Assembly: GCF_009938205.1 (NCBI RefSeq)
Contig: NZ_AP019655.1
Span: forward strand, 806,001 to 870,000
DNA: 64,000 bases
Origin: Vibrio panuliri
GTDB taxonomy: Bacteria > Pseudomonadota > Gammaproteobacteria > Enterobacterales > Vibrionaceae
Direction of reading: 5' to 3'
This document shows positions 16,989-25,982 of this stretch, one piece after another (within the stretch, counting starts at the first letter, position 1; each line of letters opens with the position of its first letter). Position numbers and translations under genes: made by a program. The notes under the pieces were generated by a model that had not been told where the DNA came from, ran no database searches, and saw only the letters and a list, made by a program, of their open reading frames with translations.

Positions 16989-19673
16989 TTACTCTTGTAA
17001 GGGTAATACCATATCAGCTGTACCATCTTCGAACTGGATATCGGTTTTAAAACCAAGGCTTTGCGCTAGCATCAACATACCTCTATTGCTTGGCATGGTA
17101 ATACCTGACATACGAAGCGTTCCTTTGTTGCGACAGTAATCGATGACTTTCGTCATGAGAATTTTACCCAAGCCTTTGCCTTTTAAGTCAGAGCGTATCA
17201 ACACTGCAAATTCAGCGTCACTATTGTCGTGATTGATCAATGCACGGCTGACGCCAATAATTTCTTGGCGATTACCTACATTATATACCGCAACAAACGC
17301 CATCTCTCTGTCGTAATCAATTTGGGTCAGTTTTGCGAGAGCTTCATGATTAAACTCGCCGACCTCAGAGAAGAATCGTTTATAAAGATCATCTCGTGAG
17401 ACACCATGGATAAACGCAGCGTGTAGCGGCTCATCTTCCGGCAGTATAGGGCGCAGCAATATATTACTGCCATCTTTGAGCATGCTTTGCTCCTCATACT
17501 CAACCGGATAGGGTCTAATCGCCAGTCTGCGCTGGGCGTCACCTTGATATTGCTTAAGCGTCATATCCGCATCGAGAATCGAAAATTGGCGACCATTCGC
17601 GAGTACTGGATGAATATCCAGTTCATGAACTTGCGGACAATCAACAACAATCTGAGAGATTTTAACTAACACTTCAGACAAGCCATCTATATCAATTGGC
17701 TCGGGAAGTTTTTGTAGCCGTATTTTGCCCCCTTTGATCGCTCGCACGATTAGATAACGCGCAAGTGTCATGTTCAGTGGAGGCAAAGCCGAAGCGGCAT
17801 CAATGTTTTCGTCCCATTCCGAGCCACCTTGACCAAGCAATATCACCGGACCGAAGGTCTCATCATACTTAACTTTAATTCGTAGCTCTTCTCCTCCGGC
17901 AAGTTTTGCCATTCCTTGCACCAACAAACCATGGATATTGGCCGACGGGTAGGAGAGTTGGGTTCGATCGAGGATCGCTTGTGCCGCACTGGCAACTTCA
18001 GCACTATTGCGCAAATTCAGCATCACACCTTGCACGTCCGATTTGTGCGCGATATCCGGTGAACGCAGTTTCACCGCCACTGGATAACCAATTTCACTTG
18101 CCACATGCACAGCTTCGCTTGCATCACTGGCTATCCATGTCGGTAATACGTCAAACTTAAAGTACTTAAGAAATGGACCAATTTGATGAGTATCGAGGTT
18201 AATTGACTCTTGATCGGCTAACTGCCTCGTCAACCATTGGTTGGCGCTAGTCACTTCACTCACATGAACAGGTTCAGCCGTTGTTGGGGTTTCCATTAAC
18301 TGTTTTTGATTTCGGCGGTATTCGACCAAATGCATGAACGCCACGACGGCGCTCTCTGCGGTGCGGTAAGTCGGGATACCAGCCTCAGTAAAAATGGAGC
18401 GAGCGGGGCGAGCCGTCAGTTCGCCAGACCAATTGGTTAAAATATTAAAACGGCGATGCCGAGGATGTGCTTTTACAGCGTCAACGATAGCACGCGCCGT
18501 ATCTTCGGAATGAGCAATCGCTGAAGGGCTATGCATGATCAAAATCGCATCACAACAGTCACTGTCCATTAAACTATTGAGTGTATCAATATAACGCTTG
18601 GCGCTCGCGTCACCCACCATATCGATCGGGTTACTGCGGCTCCAACTACTTGGGAGTATTTTGTCGAGTTTAGACATGGTGTAGTCATCTAAACTGGCTA
18701 ATTTACCGCCTCGATCTAGCAAAGTATCGACAGCCATTATCGCCGGCCCACCACCATTAGTAATTATCGCGAGCCTTTCACCCCTTAGTGGCACTGAGTG
18801 AGTCAGAGTTTCTACCGCTGCGAATAACTCGTGAGAGTTTTGTACTCTTAACATCCCTGTACGGCGAATCGCGGAATCATAAATGATATCTAATGTATCG
18901 CTTCCACCGGTATGTGCTTTTGCGGCTCTACGTCCTTCAACCGTTTTTCCCCCTTTGAGAACGAGGATACGTCGATTTCGAGAAGCCCCTCGCGCTGCAG
19001 ACATAAATCGTCGCGCATCTTTAATCGAATCAACGTAAAGAAGGATCGCTTCAGTGTGACTGTCTGTACTGAGATGATCCAAAAGATCTGCAAAATCGAC
19101 ATCAATCGCGTTGCCCAGAGAGATAAACGCAGAAAAGCCAATATTCTTATCATTGGCCCAATCGAGAATTGTGGTGCACATCGCCGCAGATTGAGAGATA
19201 AAAGCAATCTTGCCTTTTTTCGGGCTCACTGGTGAAAAAGAAGCGTTAAACTTCAACCAAGGTAACATGATGCCAAGACTATTAGGCCCAAGAAGACGAA
19301 TTCCAGAAGCTTGAGCGATGCCGACGCATAGCTCTTGAATGGTTTCTCCTGTGCTGCTGGCTTCATGCATGTCAGCAGACAACACAATGACGGATTTAAC
19401 CCCTTTGGCTGCCAACTGATTGAACAGCTCAATATTGCGGCTTGCATGCGTACAAAGAATTGCAACATCCGGCACGATAGGGAGAGAATCAATATCACGA
19501 TAAGCAAGCACACCTGCAACAGATTTGTACTTTGGTGTCACAGGCATGATTGCGCCTTCAAATCCGCCAAGTAACAAATTTTTCATAACAATATTGCCTG
19601 CGCGCATTGGCTGTATAGAAGCGCCAATCACGGCAATAGAGCTTGGTTTCAGCAGGTGGTTCAGATTGCTCAT
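16989..19673 (-). CDS. pat: Protein lysine acetyltransferase Pat (acyl-CoA synthetase-like plus GNAT)
   Basis: 894 residues, the normal size of Pat/YfiQ (PatZ). The N-terminal CoA-binding Rossmann domain (SIAVIGASIQPMRAGNIV) is followed by succinyl-CoA-ligase-like domains, an ATP-grasp-like domain (GYPVAVKLRSPDIAHKSDV and VILLGQGG) and a C-terminal GNAT domain (about 740-894; acetyl-CoA loop RSDLKGKGLGKILM). The enzyme acetylates lysines, classically inactivating acetyl-CoA synthetase. It is monocistronic here. Confidence 0.9.
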   Translation of the reverse strand: MSNLNHLLKPSSIAVIGASIQPMRAGNIVMKNLLLGGFEGAIMPVTPKYKSVAGVLAYRDIDSLPIVPDVAILCTHASRNIELFNQLAAKGVKSVIVLSADMHEASSTGETIQELCVGIAQASGIRLLGPNSLGIMLPWLKFNASFSPVSPKKGKIAFISQSAAMCTTILDWANDKNIGFSAFISLGNAIDVDFADLLDHLSTDSHTEAILLYVDSIKDARRFMSAARGASRNRRILVLKGGKTVEGRRAAKAHTGGSDTLDIIYDSAIRRTGMLRVQNSHELFAAVETLTHSVPLRGERLAIITNGGGPAIMAVDTLLDRGGKLASLDDYTMSKLDKILPSSWSRSNPIDMVGDASAKRYIDTLNSLMDSDCCDAILIMHSPSAIAHSEDTARAIVDAVKAHPRHRRFNILTNWSGELTARPARSIFTEAGIPTYRTAESAVVAFMHLVEYRRNQKQLMETPTTAEPVHVSEVTSANQWLTRQLADQESINLDTHQIGPFLKYFKFDVLPTWIASDASEAVHVASEIGYPVAVKLRSPDIAHKSDVQGVMLNLRNSAEVASAAQAILDRTQLSYPSANIHGLLVQGMAKLAGGEELRIKVKYDETFGPVILLGQGGSEWDENIDAASALPPLNMTLARYLIVRAIKGGKIRLQKLPEPIDIDGLSEVLVKISQIVVDCPQVHELDIHPVLANGRQFSILDADMTLKQYQGDAQRRLAIRPYPVEYEEQSMLKDGSNILLRPILPEDEPLHAAFIHGVSRDDLYKRFFSEVGEFNHEALAKLTQIDYDREMAFVAVYNVGNRQEIIGVSRALINHDNSDAEFAVLIRSDLKGKGLGKILMTKVIDYCRNKGTLRMSGITMPSNRGMLMLAQSLGFKTDIQFEDGTADMVLPLQE

Positions 19674-19888
19674 ACATCATCTTCCTAACGTGTTATTTAC
19701 TATATCGTAACGGAGATAATTGGATACGGCAGAATAATTTGATGGAGTTTTAATCAGATCAACCTAAGCTTTGATTACTTTGTGTTACAAGTCACAGAGT
19801 CTCGTAATATAATAGCTTTGTTGGCTTGATTCTGCCGCCTTCTAACGGCATGATTTAATGTAATTTCTATCTAGGGCTTAAAGATTCC

Positions 19889-20401
19889 ATGAAAAAAATA
19901 GCAATCGTTGGTTTGTCCGTATTACTGTCTGCTTGTGTTTCAAGTCAGTACACGACTGATGTGAGTTCAGAAAGTTACCGCGAAGATTACAAAGTTGCAC
20001 AAGTTGAGCAACCTGTAACTGAAACGGTCGTTGAAGAGGTGGTGACAACACCAGCTCAGAACAAACCAGCTGTGACCATTATTCCGCCGTCTAACAAACA
20101 GCAAAATGCTCAAATGGCACGTTATGGTTACACTATCCAAGTAGTTGCTGTTGGCTCTCAAACCAAGGTAGACCATTTTGCGCGTCAATTACCAAATAAC
20201 GGTCAGCCGATTTGGGAGAACTACAAAGTTGTGAATGGTACCAAATGGTACACAGTTCTTTACGGAGACTACGCCACACAAGCAGATGCTAAAAAAGCGA
20301 TCTCACGTCTTCCTAGTGAGTTCCAAGCGCTAAAACCATTTGTGAAGAGCATTGATACAATCAAGAACTCTCCATACCCAACGCTCAATAAGCTGAACTA
20401 A
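19889..20401 (+). CDS. SPOR-domain lipoprotein
   Basis: 170 residues. A short signal peptide with lipobox LSAC (cleavage before Cys16) gives a lipoprotein. A low-complexity Val/Glu/Thr linker leads to a C-terminal SPOR domain (about 80-165; YTIQVVAVGSQTKVDHFARQ, WYTVLYGDYATQADAKKAI). SPOR domains bind denuded peptidoglycan glycan strands at the division septum. A role at the septum or in wall remodelling is inferred. It has its own terminator. Confidence 0.88.
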   Translation: MKKIAIVGLSVLLSACVSSQYTTDVSSESYREDYKVAQVEQPVTETVVEEVVTTPAQNKPAVTIIPPSNKQQNAQMARYGYTIQVVAVGSQTKVDHFARQLPNNGQPIWENYKVVNGTKWYTVLYGDYATQADAKKAISRLPSEFQALKPFVKSIDTIKNSPYPTLNKLN

Positions 20402-20410
20402 CTTTAAGAA

Positions 20411-20432
20411 GGGGGCGCGAGCCCCTTTTTTT
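20411..20432 (+). terminator. Terminator of the SPOR lipoprotein gene
   Basis: GGGGC and GCCCC flank a GCGA loop, followed by seven T residues, nine bases after the stop. Confidence 0.88.
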
Positions 20433-20662
20433 ATCCTAACGCCAACACGTTAATGTCATATCCACGCACTCTTATTCGTATTGCATTCAAGTTCTCGGCC
20501 CATATAGCCATGTCATGCGTCAATCGTGCGTGCGAACAAGGCTCATTTTTTCGTCTGTCAGAGCAAAACGAAAAGAAAAGTAGAGCTTATGGCGTGTATC
20601 TTTAACGTGATTTTATTATCATATCGCCTCACTAGCTTTTAGGCATCACGGAAAGATTTTTA

Positions 20663-21655
20663 ATGAAAACAACATCTATTCTTCTTCTATGCGGCGGCGG
20701 CTCATCAGAGCACGAAGTATCATTAGTTTCCGCCAACTATCTGCAATCACAACTTCGTCTTACTCCTGACTTTGATGTTATTCGTGTAGAAATGAAGAAA
20801 GAGGGTTGGTTCACGGAACAAGGTGAACTCGCGCTCCTTGATACTAACTCAGGCCAGCTCAACTTCGGTGGCAACAGCCTACATATAGATTTTGTCATTC
20901 CATGTATTCACGGTTTCCCTGGAGAAACAGGCGATATTCAATCCTTACTTGAGCTATCGGGGATTCCTTATCTAGGCTGCCGTGCTGAAGCCAGCACAAA
21001 TAGTTTCAATAAAATCACCTCAAAGCTTTGGTATGACGCACTCGGTATTCCAAATACGCCATATTTATTCCTTTCAGAGAATAGCCCTGAAGCCTTCCAA
21101 CGCACTGCAAATGCGATGAAAGAGTGGGGAAGTGTGTTTGTCAAAGCAGCATGTCAGGGCTCATCGGTAGGATGTTACAAGGTCACGTCAATTGAGCAGC
21201 TACAACAAGCCATTGATGATGCGTTTACCTTCTCTAACCAAGTATTAGTAGAGAAAGCCGTTAAACCGCGTGAACTCGAAGTTGCCGCATACGAATACCA
21301 AGGCGAGCTAATCCTTACCTTACCAGGTGAAGTGAAAGCACCTGAAGATACGTTCTACAGCTACGAAGAGAAATATGCTTCTGATAGTCACTCAACAACG
21401 GATATTGTGGCGCAGAATCTGACTCAAGAGCAGGTTGAAACCATTCGAGTTAATGCTGAGAAAGTGTTTAAGCAGATGAAATTACGCCACCTTTCGCGTA
21501 TCGACTTCTTCTTAACACCAGAAGGTGATATTTACCTCAATGAGGTGAACACCTTCCCAGGAATGACGCCAATTTCGATGTTCCCTAAAATGCTTGAGAA
21601 CCATGGACACAAGTTCCACGAGTTTCTTGCCGATTGCGTAAAATCATCGATTTAG
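20663..21655 (+). CDS. ddlA: D-alanine--D-alanine ligase
   Basis: 330 residues. ATP-grasp enzyme of cell-wall synthesis that joins two D-alanines. Motifs seen include LLCGGGSSEHEVSLVSANY at the N-terminus, PCIHGFPGETGDIQSLLEL, VFVKAACQGSSVGCYKV, RELEVAAYEYQGEL, and the metal-binding IYLNEVNTFPGMTPISMFP. Its stop overlaps the stop of the convergent recombinase gene by four bases. Confidence 0.93.
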   Translation: MKTTSILLLCGGGSSEHEVSLVSANYLQSQLRLTPDFDVIRVEMKKEGWFTEQGELALLDTNSGQLNFGGNSLHIDFVIPCIHGFPGETGDIQSLLELSGIPYLGCRAEASTNSFNKITSKLWYDALGIPNTPYLFLSENSPEAFQRTANAMKEWGSVFVKAACQGSSVGCYKVTSIEQLQQAIDDAFTFSNQVLVEKAVKPRELEVAAYEYQGELILTLPGEVKAPEDTFYSYEEKYASDSHSTTDIVAQNLTQEQVETIRVNAEKVFKQMKLRHLSRIDFFLTPEGDIYLNEVNTFPGMTPISMFPKMLENHGHKFHEFLADCVKSSI

Positions 21656-22611
21656 CGCTCGATATGCGTGAATGATAAGTAGCGCATTTTCTCAAGTTCT
21701 GCTCGTGCCTCATTGCCTACGTATTGATAAGGCATGGCAGGACTTAACCAGCGTCCCGCATATTGAATATCACGAATTTTCACACCTTGCTTAGCAAGAT
21801 CTTGCACAGCACCAACACGCAAAGACTGCCCAGAAAAGTGATAACTTAGGCCAAGACGTTCGCTAGCATTCTTAAGAATACGGTAGATAGAAGAGTCATT
21901 AAGTGGCTCGTAACTAAGATTCCCGTGTCTATCAATGGCTGTAAACACAAACTCTCCCTCATTGCCACGAACATTTAACCAACGATAAAGTGCTAGGCTT
22001 GCCGCGCGAGATAAGGTGATTTCCTCGTTTCCCACCATAAGAGCAATATAATCATCATTAATGATCAGGTGGTTGAAGCTTAACTGTTTCAATTCAAATC
22101 GCTTCAGTACCCCTTCGAACATCACGTGGTAGAGCGCTAAGTCTCGCCAATCCTTTATCGAAGGCGAATGCAATAATACTTGATGTAACGTATCGAGATG
22201 CTCACGAGTAAACGCATTGGTCGAATGAGCATCACCTTTCTTATCAAGACGTATTGCCGCCAACGCAGTTTGAACTCGGCTGTTTTTGGTTGGGTCAGGA
22301 TAACTCAGCACACGATGAATGACAGATATAGTGACAATGTAACGTTTAATCGTCGCGTATTTACGCTTTAATGAGGCTTTCTCTACATACATACGCACCG
22401 CAGTACTTGAAGCTGGCAGCATCGTCACGCCTTTCTCATGACAAAACTCAACAAACAAGTTCCAATCTTTGGTTAACGCCAGCAAAGAGCTCGAGGAATA
22501 GGCGTGCCCCGTAAGCTCATTGACCTGATCGGTCTCTACAGATTGAGAAAATTGGCGGCTATAGTGCTGAATTTTTTCTAAATCTGTCACTATCGGTACG
22601 TTATTTTTCAA
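21652..22611 (-). CDS. Tyrosine-recombinase-like protein with altered catalytic residues
   Basis: 319 residues: SAM-like N-terminal core-binding domain, then a tyrosine-recombinase catalytic domain. Box II SLRVGAVQDLAKQGV, AGRWLSPAMP and the nucleophile position in YQYVGN are present. Two other positions differ from canonical. Where family members have Arg in an LRxSEL-type motif this one has Lys (GVLKRFELKQL), and the His of HSLR is Gln (GQSLR). Activity may be reduced or specialised. It is not next to the prophage boundaries. It converges on ddlA with a four-base overlap of stops. Confidence 0.82.
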   Translation of the reverse strand: MKNNVPIVTDLEKIQHYSRQFSQSVETDQVNELTGHAYSSSSLLALTKDWNLFVEFCHEKGVTMLPASSTAVRMYVEKASLKRKYATIKRYIVTISVIHRVLSYPDPTKNSRVQTALAAIRLDKKGDAHSTNAFTREHLDTLHQVLLHSPSIKDWRDLALYHVMFEGVLKRFELKQLSFNHLIINDDYIALMVGNEEITLSRAASLALYRWLNVRGNEGEFVFTAIDRHGNLSYEPLNDSSIYRILKNASERLGLSYHFSGQSLRVGAVQDLAKQGVKIRDIQYAGRWLSPAMPYQYVGNEARAELEKMRYLSFTHIER

Positions 22612-22710
22612 ACAGAATCACCATTTAGTAAAGTATCGTGACAAATATACTTGCTTAACAGTATTTTACAATTATGATTACTAGTAACACTGATGAAAAG
22701 AACAATAAGT

Positions 22711-23085
22711 ATGGCTGTTGCAACATATCGAGGATTCGAATTGAAATCAGTTGGCTCAACAACTGAGATTTGGCAAGTCCAAATAAAAAACCGTGTATTA
22801 CAAGGACAGATGGCGGCGCTCAAGAAGAGTATCGACTGGTTCTGTGATTCTGCCACCTTAATAGATCCGAAAGAGTTTGCTTCCCTTGCAAAAACAAGAG
22901 AAGGCTCATCAAAAGCAGTGCAAGAAAACTTTAATGGCTATATCATTAAAAACGATACTGGCGAACCAAACGCTTGGTATTGTTTTTTTAATGGAAAGCT
23001 TATCAAAGGCGGAAAATTGGCCATTCAAAAACACATTGAAGGTTATCTTGTCGCCAAAAAGCGAGCTGAGCAACAAAAGAAATAG
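22711..23085 (+). CDS. Small conserved protein, DUF3319-like
   Basis: 124 residues from MAVATYRGFELKSV; an ATG 18 bases upstream is possible, and neither has a clear ribosome site. The first half holds the repeated core IWQVQIKNRVLQGQMAALKKSIDWFCD, and the second half is polar and basic, ending in AEQQKK. It resembles DUF3319 of Vibrionaceae (recalled, not checked). The yciH gene starts two bases after its stop, so the two are one operon. Function is unknown. Confidence 0.7.
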   Translation: MAVATYRGFELKSVGSTTEIWQVQIKNRVLQGQMAALKKSIDWFCDSATLIDPKEFASLAKTREGSSKAVQENFNGYIIKNDTGEPNAWYCFFNGKLIKGGKLAIQKHIEGYLVAKKRAEQQKK

Positions 23086-23087
23086 TC

Positions 23088-23399
23088 ATGACATTAGTAT
23101 ATTCGACCGAAGTCGGTCGCATTAAGCAGGAAGAAGAAAAGCCAACACGCCCAAAAGGCGACGGTATTGTTCGTATCCAAAAGCAAACTAAAGGCCGAAA
23201 AGGTAAGGGCGTTAGCATTATCACAGGTCTAGATATGGATGACGTGCAACTAAAACTGATCGCAGCAGAACTCAAAAAAGTCTGTGGATGTGGCGGTGCA
23301 GTGAAGGATGGCACGATCGAAATTCAAGGTGATGCTCGAGATAAAATCAAAGCTCACCTTGAGAAAAAAGGCCATACAGTTAAGCTAGCTGGCGGTTAA
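23088..23399 (+). CDS. yciH: SUI1/eIF1-like translation factor YciH
   Basis: 103 residues. The N-terminus LVYSTEVGRI and the basic loop RPKGDGIVRIQKQTKGRKGK match E. coli YciH. The SUI1 core runs to LKKVCGCGGAVKDGTIEIQG and DKIKAHLEKKGHTVKLAGG. YciH binds the 30S subunit and influences initiation fidelity or inhibits initiation under stress. It is the second gene of a two-gene operon with the DUF3319-like gene. Confidence 0.9.
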   Translation: MTLVYSTEVGRIKQEEEKPTRPKGDGIVRIQKQTKGRKGKGVSIITGLDMDDVQLKLIAAELKKVCGCGGAVKDGTIEIQGDARDKIKAHLEKKGHTVKLAGG

Positions 23400-23411
23400 T
23401 TCAACCCAGTG

Positions 23412-23435
23412 AAAGAGCGCTTTAAAGCGCTCTTT
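23412..23435 (+). terminator. Hairpin terminator after yciH
   Basis: AAAGAGCGCT and AGCGCTCTTT form a perfect ten-pair palindrome around a TTAA loop just after the stop. The T tract is short. Confidence 0.7.
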
Positions 23436-23580
23436 GTGATCTTAAACGGCTGAAATATAGCGCTCTACATCTCATCTTATTGGACCAGTTTTTGCCAACC
23501 TCGCTATTTCATTTTTATTATATACTCAAGCACCTTAGGGTTAGCGTGTATAAAAGGAAGTATCGTATAGGGAGCAAACT

Positions 23581-24756
23581 GTGCTGCATCAATGTCTAGT
23601 ACGACTTAAACAACCATTTATTAAAGCGGTGCCGGTGCCAGAACCCAAGGCAATTATTGGTTGGGGGAAAATATCCGAGATTGCGAATGTTTGCCGCGAA
23701 CTTGGAGTAACTAAACCATTAATCGTCACCGACAGTAACATTGTTCAAATCGGCTTATTAGATCGCCTGTTGAACCCGTTGCACCAAAGCAATATTCAGC
23801 CCTGTATATTTAAAGACGTTGAACCCGATCCTGGTTTTTTAACGGTTCGAAGGGGCGTTGCACTATACAAACAGCATGCTAGAGACTCTGTAATCGCGTT
23901 AGGTGGTGGTTCCGTTATTGATTGCGCAAAAGCCATTACAGCCTGTATAAAAACCAATAAAGATATTGCTAAGTTGCCGGGGTTGCTGACTGTACGCCGA
24001 CGTCTAATGCCTGTTATCGCAATTCCAACTACCGCGGGAACAGGTTCAGAAGGAACAGTCGCAGCGGTTTTAAGTGACACCGAGAAGCGTAAAAAACGCG
24101 TGATTACAGATCCATTTATCGTACCTAAAATTGCCTTAGTTGACGCGCAACTGATGGTGGGACTTCCAACCAATATGACAGCCGAGACAGGCATTGATGC
24201 TTTGACACACGCAATAGAGTCATATCTAAGCTTCTATTCAACATCATATACCCGAAAATTGTCACTAGATTCAATTGCTCGCATATTTAGCTACTTAGAG
24301 CTTGCCGCTAACAAGGGGACGGATCAAGTTGCGAGGGAGCAAATGGCGATTGCCAGTTATCAAGCAGGTCTCGCGTTTACTCGTACTTATGTTGGTTACG
24401 TTCACGCCATTGCACATCAACTTGGCGCTACGTATCACGTTCCACACGGCAGGGCGAACGCAATAGTTTTGACTCACGTGCTTAAGTTCTACCGCGATAA
24501 TCAGTGCCCAAGGCTGACAAAATTGGCACACGACTTAAGCTACCAAAACAGCGATCAACTTATCAAACGAATAGACACCTTACTTAAGGCGCTTTCGGTT
24601 CCTTTAAATCTACCGATGCTCAAAGCTGACGATATCAACGAACTCGCAAAGTCTTCGATTAAAGAAGCGTTTGGCGAATATCCTGTGCCAATCGAAATGA
24701 GCGTCAGCCAGTGTGAGGCAATCCTAAGAAAGTTGCTCGTTTCAGAATATCACTAA
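23581..24756 (+). CDS. Iron-containing (group III) alcohol dehydrogenase
   Basis: 391 residues from a GTG start preceded by GGGAG. The NAD-binding loop is IALGGGSVIDCAKAI (about residue 105), followed by PTTAGTGSEGT. Metal ligands are seen in MTAETGIDALTHAIESYLS and VHAIAHQLGATYHVPHGRANAI. The family reduces aldehydes or oxidises alcohols and diols with Fe2+. The substrate cannot be told. It is the last chromosomal gene before the dif-bounded element. Confidence 0.88.
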   Translation: MLHQCLVRLKQPFIKAVPVPEPKAIIGWGKISEIANVCRELGVTKPLIVTDSNIVQIGLLDRLLNPLHQSNIQPCIFKDVEPDPGFLTVRRGVALYKQHARDSVIALGGGSVIDCAKAITACIKTNKDIAKLPGLLTVRRRLMPVIAIPTTAGTGSEGTVAAVLSDTEKRKKRVITDPFIVPKIALVDAQLMVGLPTNMTAETGIDALTHAIESYLSFYSTSYTRKLSLDSIARIFSYLELAANKGTDQVAREQMAIASYQAGLAFTRTYVGYVHAIAHQLGATYHVPHGRANAIVLTHVLKFYRDNQCPRLTKLAHDLSYQNSDQLIKRIDTLLKALSVPLNLPMLKADDINELAKSSIKEAFGEYPVPIEMSVSQCEAILRKLLVSEYH

Positions 24757-24782
24757 ATAAAATGCGTTAAGAAATCGCAAGC

Positions 24783-24824
24783 AATATACAACCAAATCAA
24801 TCAACGATGATTAGGTTGTATATT
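24783..24824. repeat. Long perfect inverted repeat after the alcohol dehydrogenase gene
   Basis: AATATACAACC (24783-24793) and GGTTGTATATT (24814-24824) are an exact 11-base inverted repeat, with a further AATCA/TGATT pairing inside the loop. There is no T tract, so it may be a transcript-end hairpin or a structural element close to dif. Confidence 0.6.
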
Positions 24825-24828
24825 AAGT

Positions 24829-24856
24829 ACTTTATGGTAAATCAGTTATGTTAAGT
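24829..24856 (+). other. Partial dif-like half-site, inverted relative to the left att site
   Basis: TTATGTTAAGT (24846-24856) matches the XerD arm of dif in ten of eleven positions. The matching XerC arm (24829-24839) is poor. It is inverted relative to the site at 24923, about 66 bases away. Confidence 0.35.
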
Positions 24857-24922
24857 ATTACAGGCAAAGCACAAGAGAGTAGACATACCAACCAGAATAC
24901 ACCTTAAACTAATGTGGATTAT

Positions 24923-24950
24923 ATTTAACATAAGATAGACAATTCGTACT
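24923..24950 (-). other. Left dif-like attachment site (attL)
   Basis: ATTTAACATAA (24923-24933) is an exact reverse-complement XerD arm of bacterial dif. A six-base centre (GATAGA) and a diverged XerC arm, CAATTCGTACT, follow. Same orientation as the site at 36367. A degenerate XerC arm is typical of the junction made by Xer-exploiting elements. Confidence 0.65.
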
Positions 24951-25033
24951 ACGTTAACATTTCAAAAAATCCAATAACTACAATGAGATAGGGACTAAAA
25001 AGCCCCTGTGCACGGCTGTGCAAAATGCACATT

Positions 25034-25378
25034 TCATACCGAATCCGTTTGCGTTGTTTCCTCTTTGTTAGAGTCCCTCAAAAGAGTAGTAATTTTGTCG
25101 GGTTTTAGCCTCAAATCCTCGCCTATCGTTGCTGCCAACATCTCCTTAGCTTCTTGAGGTATAAGGCTTTTTTCGCATAGATTACCTATAAGGACATGAT
25201 ACTTATCTAATCCGAGCTCATCTGCAAATCTAAGTGCATTACTAATAGACAAAGATTCTCCTTTTTTATATCTCAATATCAAACCGTGGCTAATGCCCAT
25301 TAAACAAGCTAGTTCTCTATAAGTACTTACGTTATATCTGACACTTAGCTTATTTAAAATATCAATTGAAGTAATCAT
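25034..25378 (-). CDS. Phage HTH regulator (DUF3693-like), left copy
   Basis: 114 residues from an ATG at 25376-25378, chosen because GAGGAGG lies five bases upstream; a longer frame to 25426 is unlikely. An N-terminal helix-turn-helix (VSTYRELACLMGISHGLILRY) is followed by a conserved tail, ALRFADELGLDKYHVLIGNL and EMLAATIGEDLRLKPDKIT. It is clearly paralogous to the protein at 34955-35296. Divergent from the early genes, so probably the lysogeny repressor or a Cro-like partner. Confidence 0.75.
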   Translation of the reverse strand: MITSIDILNKLSVRYNVSTYRELACLMGISHGLILRYKKGESLSISNALRFADELGLDKYHVLIGNLCEKSLIPQEAKEMLAATIGEDLRLKPDKITTLLRDSNKEETTQTDSV

Positions 25379-25493
25379 GCAGACCTCCTCAAGCATTATT
25401 GAATAACGAAAAAGGTCGGTATACATAGGGGTATACGTAAGTTTGTGTACGTTTTAGTATGCAAGCCTCATTTGTGCATGGAGTTTTAGGGAA
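25379..25493. promoter_or_regulatory. Divergent operator/promoter region of the prophage
   Basis: Between the left repressor and the first rightward gene. GTATAC occurs twice, nearly back to back (about 25418-25435), then GTGTACG and GTATGC follow at similar spacing. The repeated GTATAC-like half-sites look like operators. Confidence 0.5.
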
Positions 25494-25709
25494 ATGAAAA
25501 CAATCTCGTTTTTAGAATACTCCGGCCTTTGGTGCTTATCTTCTGCATCAAACGATATGTCTATCGTGTTCGATTCAGTGACTCGCACAAATAACGCAGG
25601 AGAGCTTAAGTTGTTCAACAACGGCAAACTTTGCGGAATGGCCGAGGTATCGAAGAACCAACTTGAGAAGATTTACAAAGAAGTGGGGTTTACGACTAAT
25701 GAAAACTAA
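25494..25709 (+). CDS. Small prophage early protein
   Basis: 71 residues, MKTISFLEYSGLWCLSSASN to the tail GFTTNEN. No recognised domain. The next gene begins inside its last codons, in the usual phage overlap. It is the first gene rightward of the operator region, so expected to be expressed early and to be under the left repressor. Confidence 0.55.
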   Translation: MKTISFLEYSGLWCLSSASNDMSIVFDSVTRTNNAGELKLFNNGKLCGMAEVSKNQLEKIYKEVGFTTNEN

Positions 25710-25974
25710 GTACAGCCAAGAACATATCGACAAAGCGTGTGCGCTGTTCCGTCGTGCGCTAGAAATTACAAGCACAACAGACACTGCCATCTACATAGAT
25801 TTCGGTGGTCACGTTAGCCGATTGAGTATCTTCACTATAGATAAAGAGATGAGAATCGATCATAGCCAATCATTGAGTACATTTTTAGATGGATTATCAA
25901 TCGAAAGTGAGAACGAAAAAATTAATCCCTTTTTCAAAGAAGCCAACGAACTATTAGATAAATTCGAGAAATAG
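25699..25974 (+). CDS. Small prophage early protein
   Basis: 91 residues from ATG 25699, which overlaps the stop of the previous gene. A longer frame from 25663 would overlap more deeply and is less likely. The sequence KYSQEHIDKACALFRRALE is helical. The middle IYIDFGGHVSRLSIFTID looks like a small beta sheet. No known family recognised. It lies nine bases before the probable replication protein gene. Confidence 0.55.
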   Translation: MKTKYSQEHIDKACALFRRALEITSTTDTAIYIDFGGHVSRLSIFTIDKEMRIDHSQSLSTFLDGLSIESENEKINPFFKEANELLDKFEK

Positions 25975-25982
25975 AACAAGCA

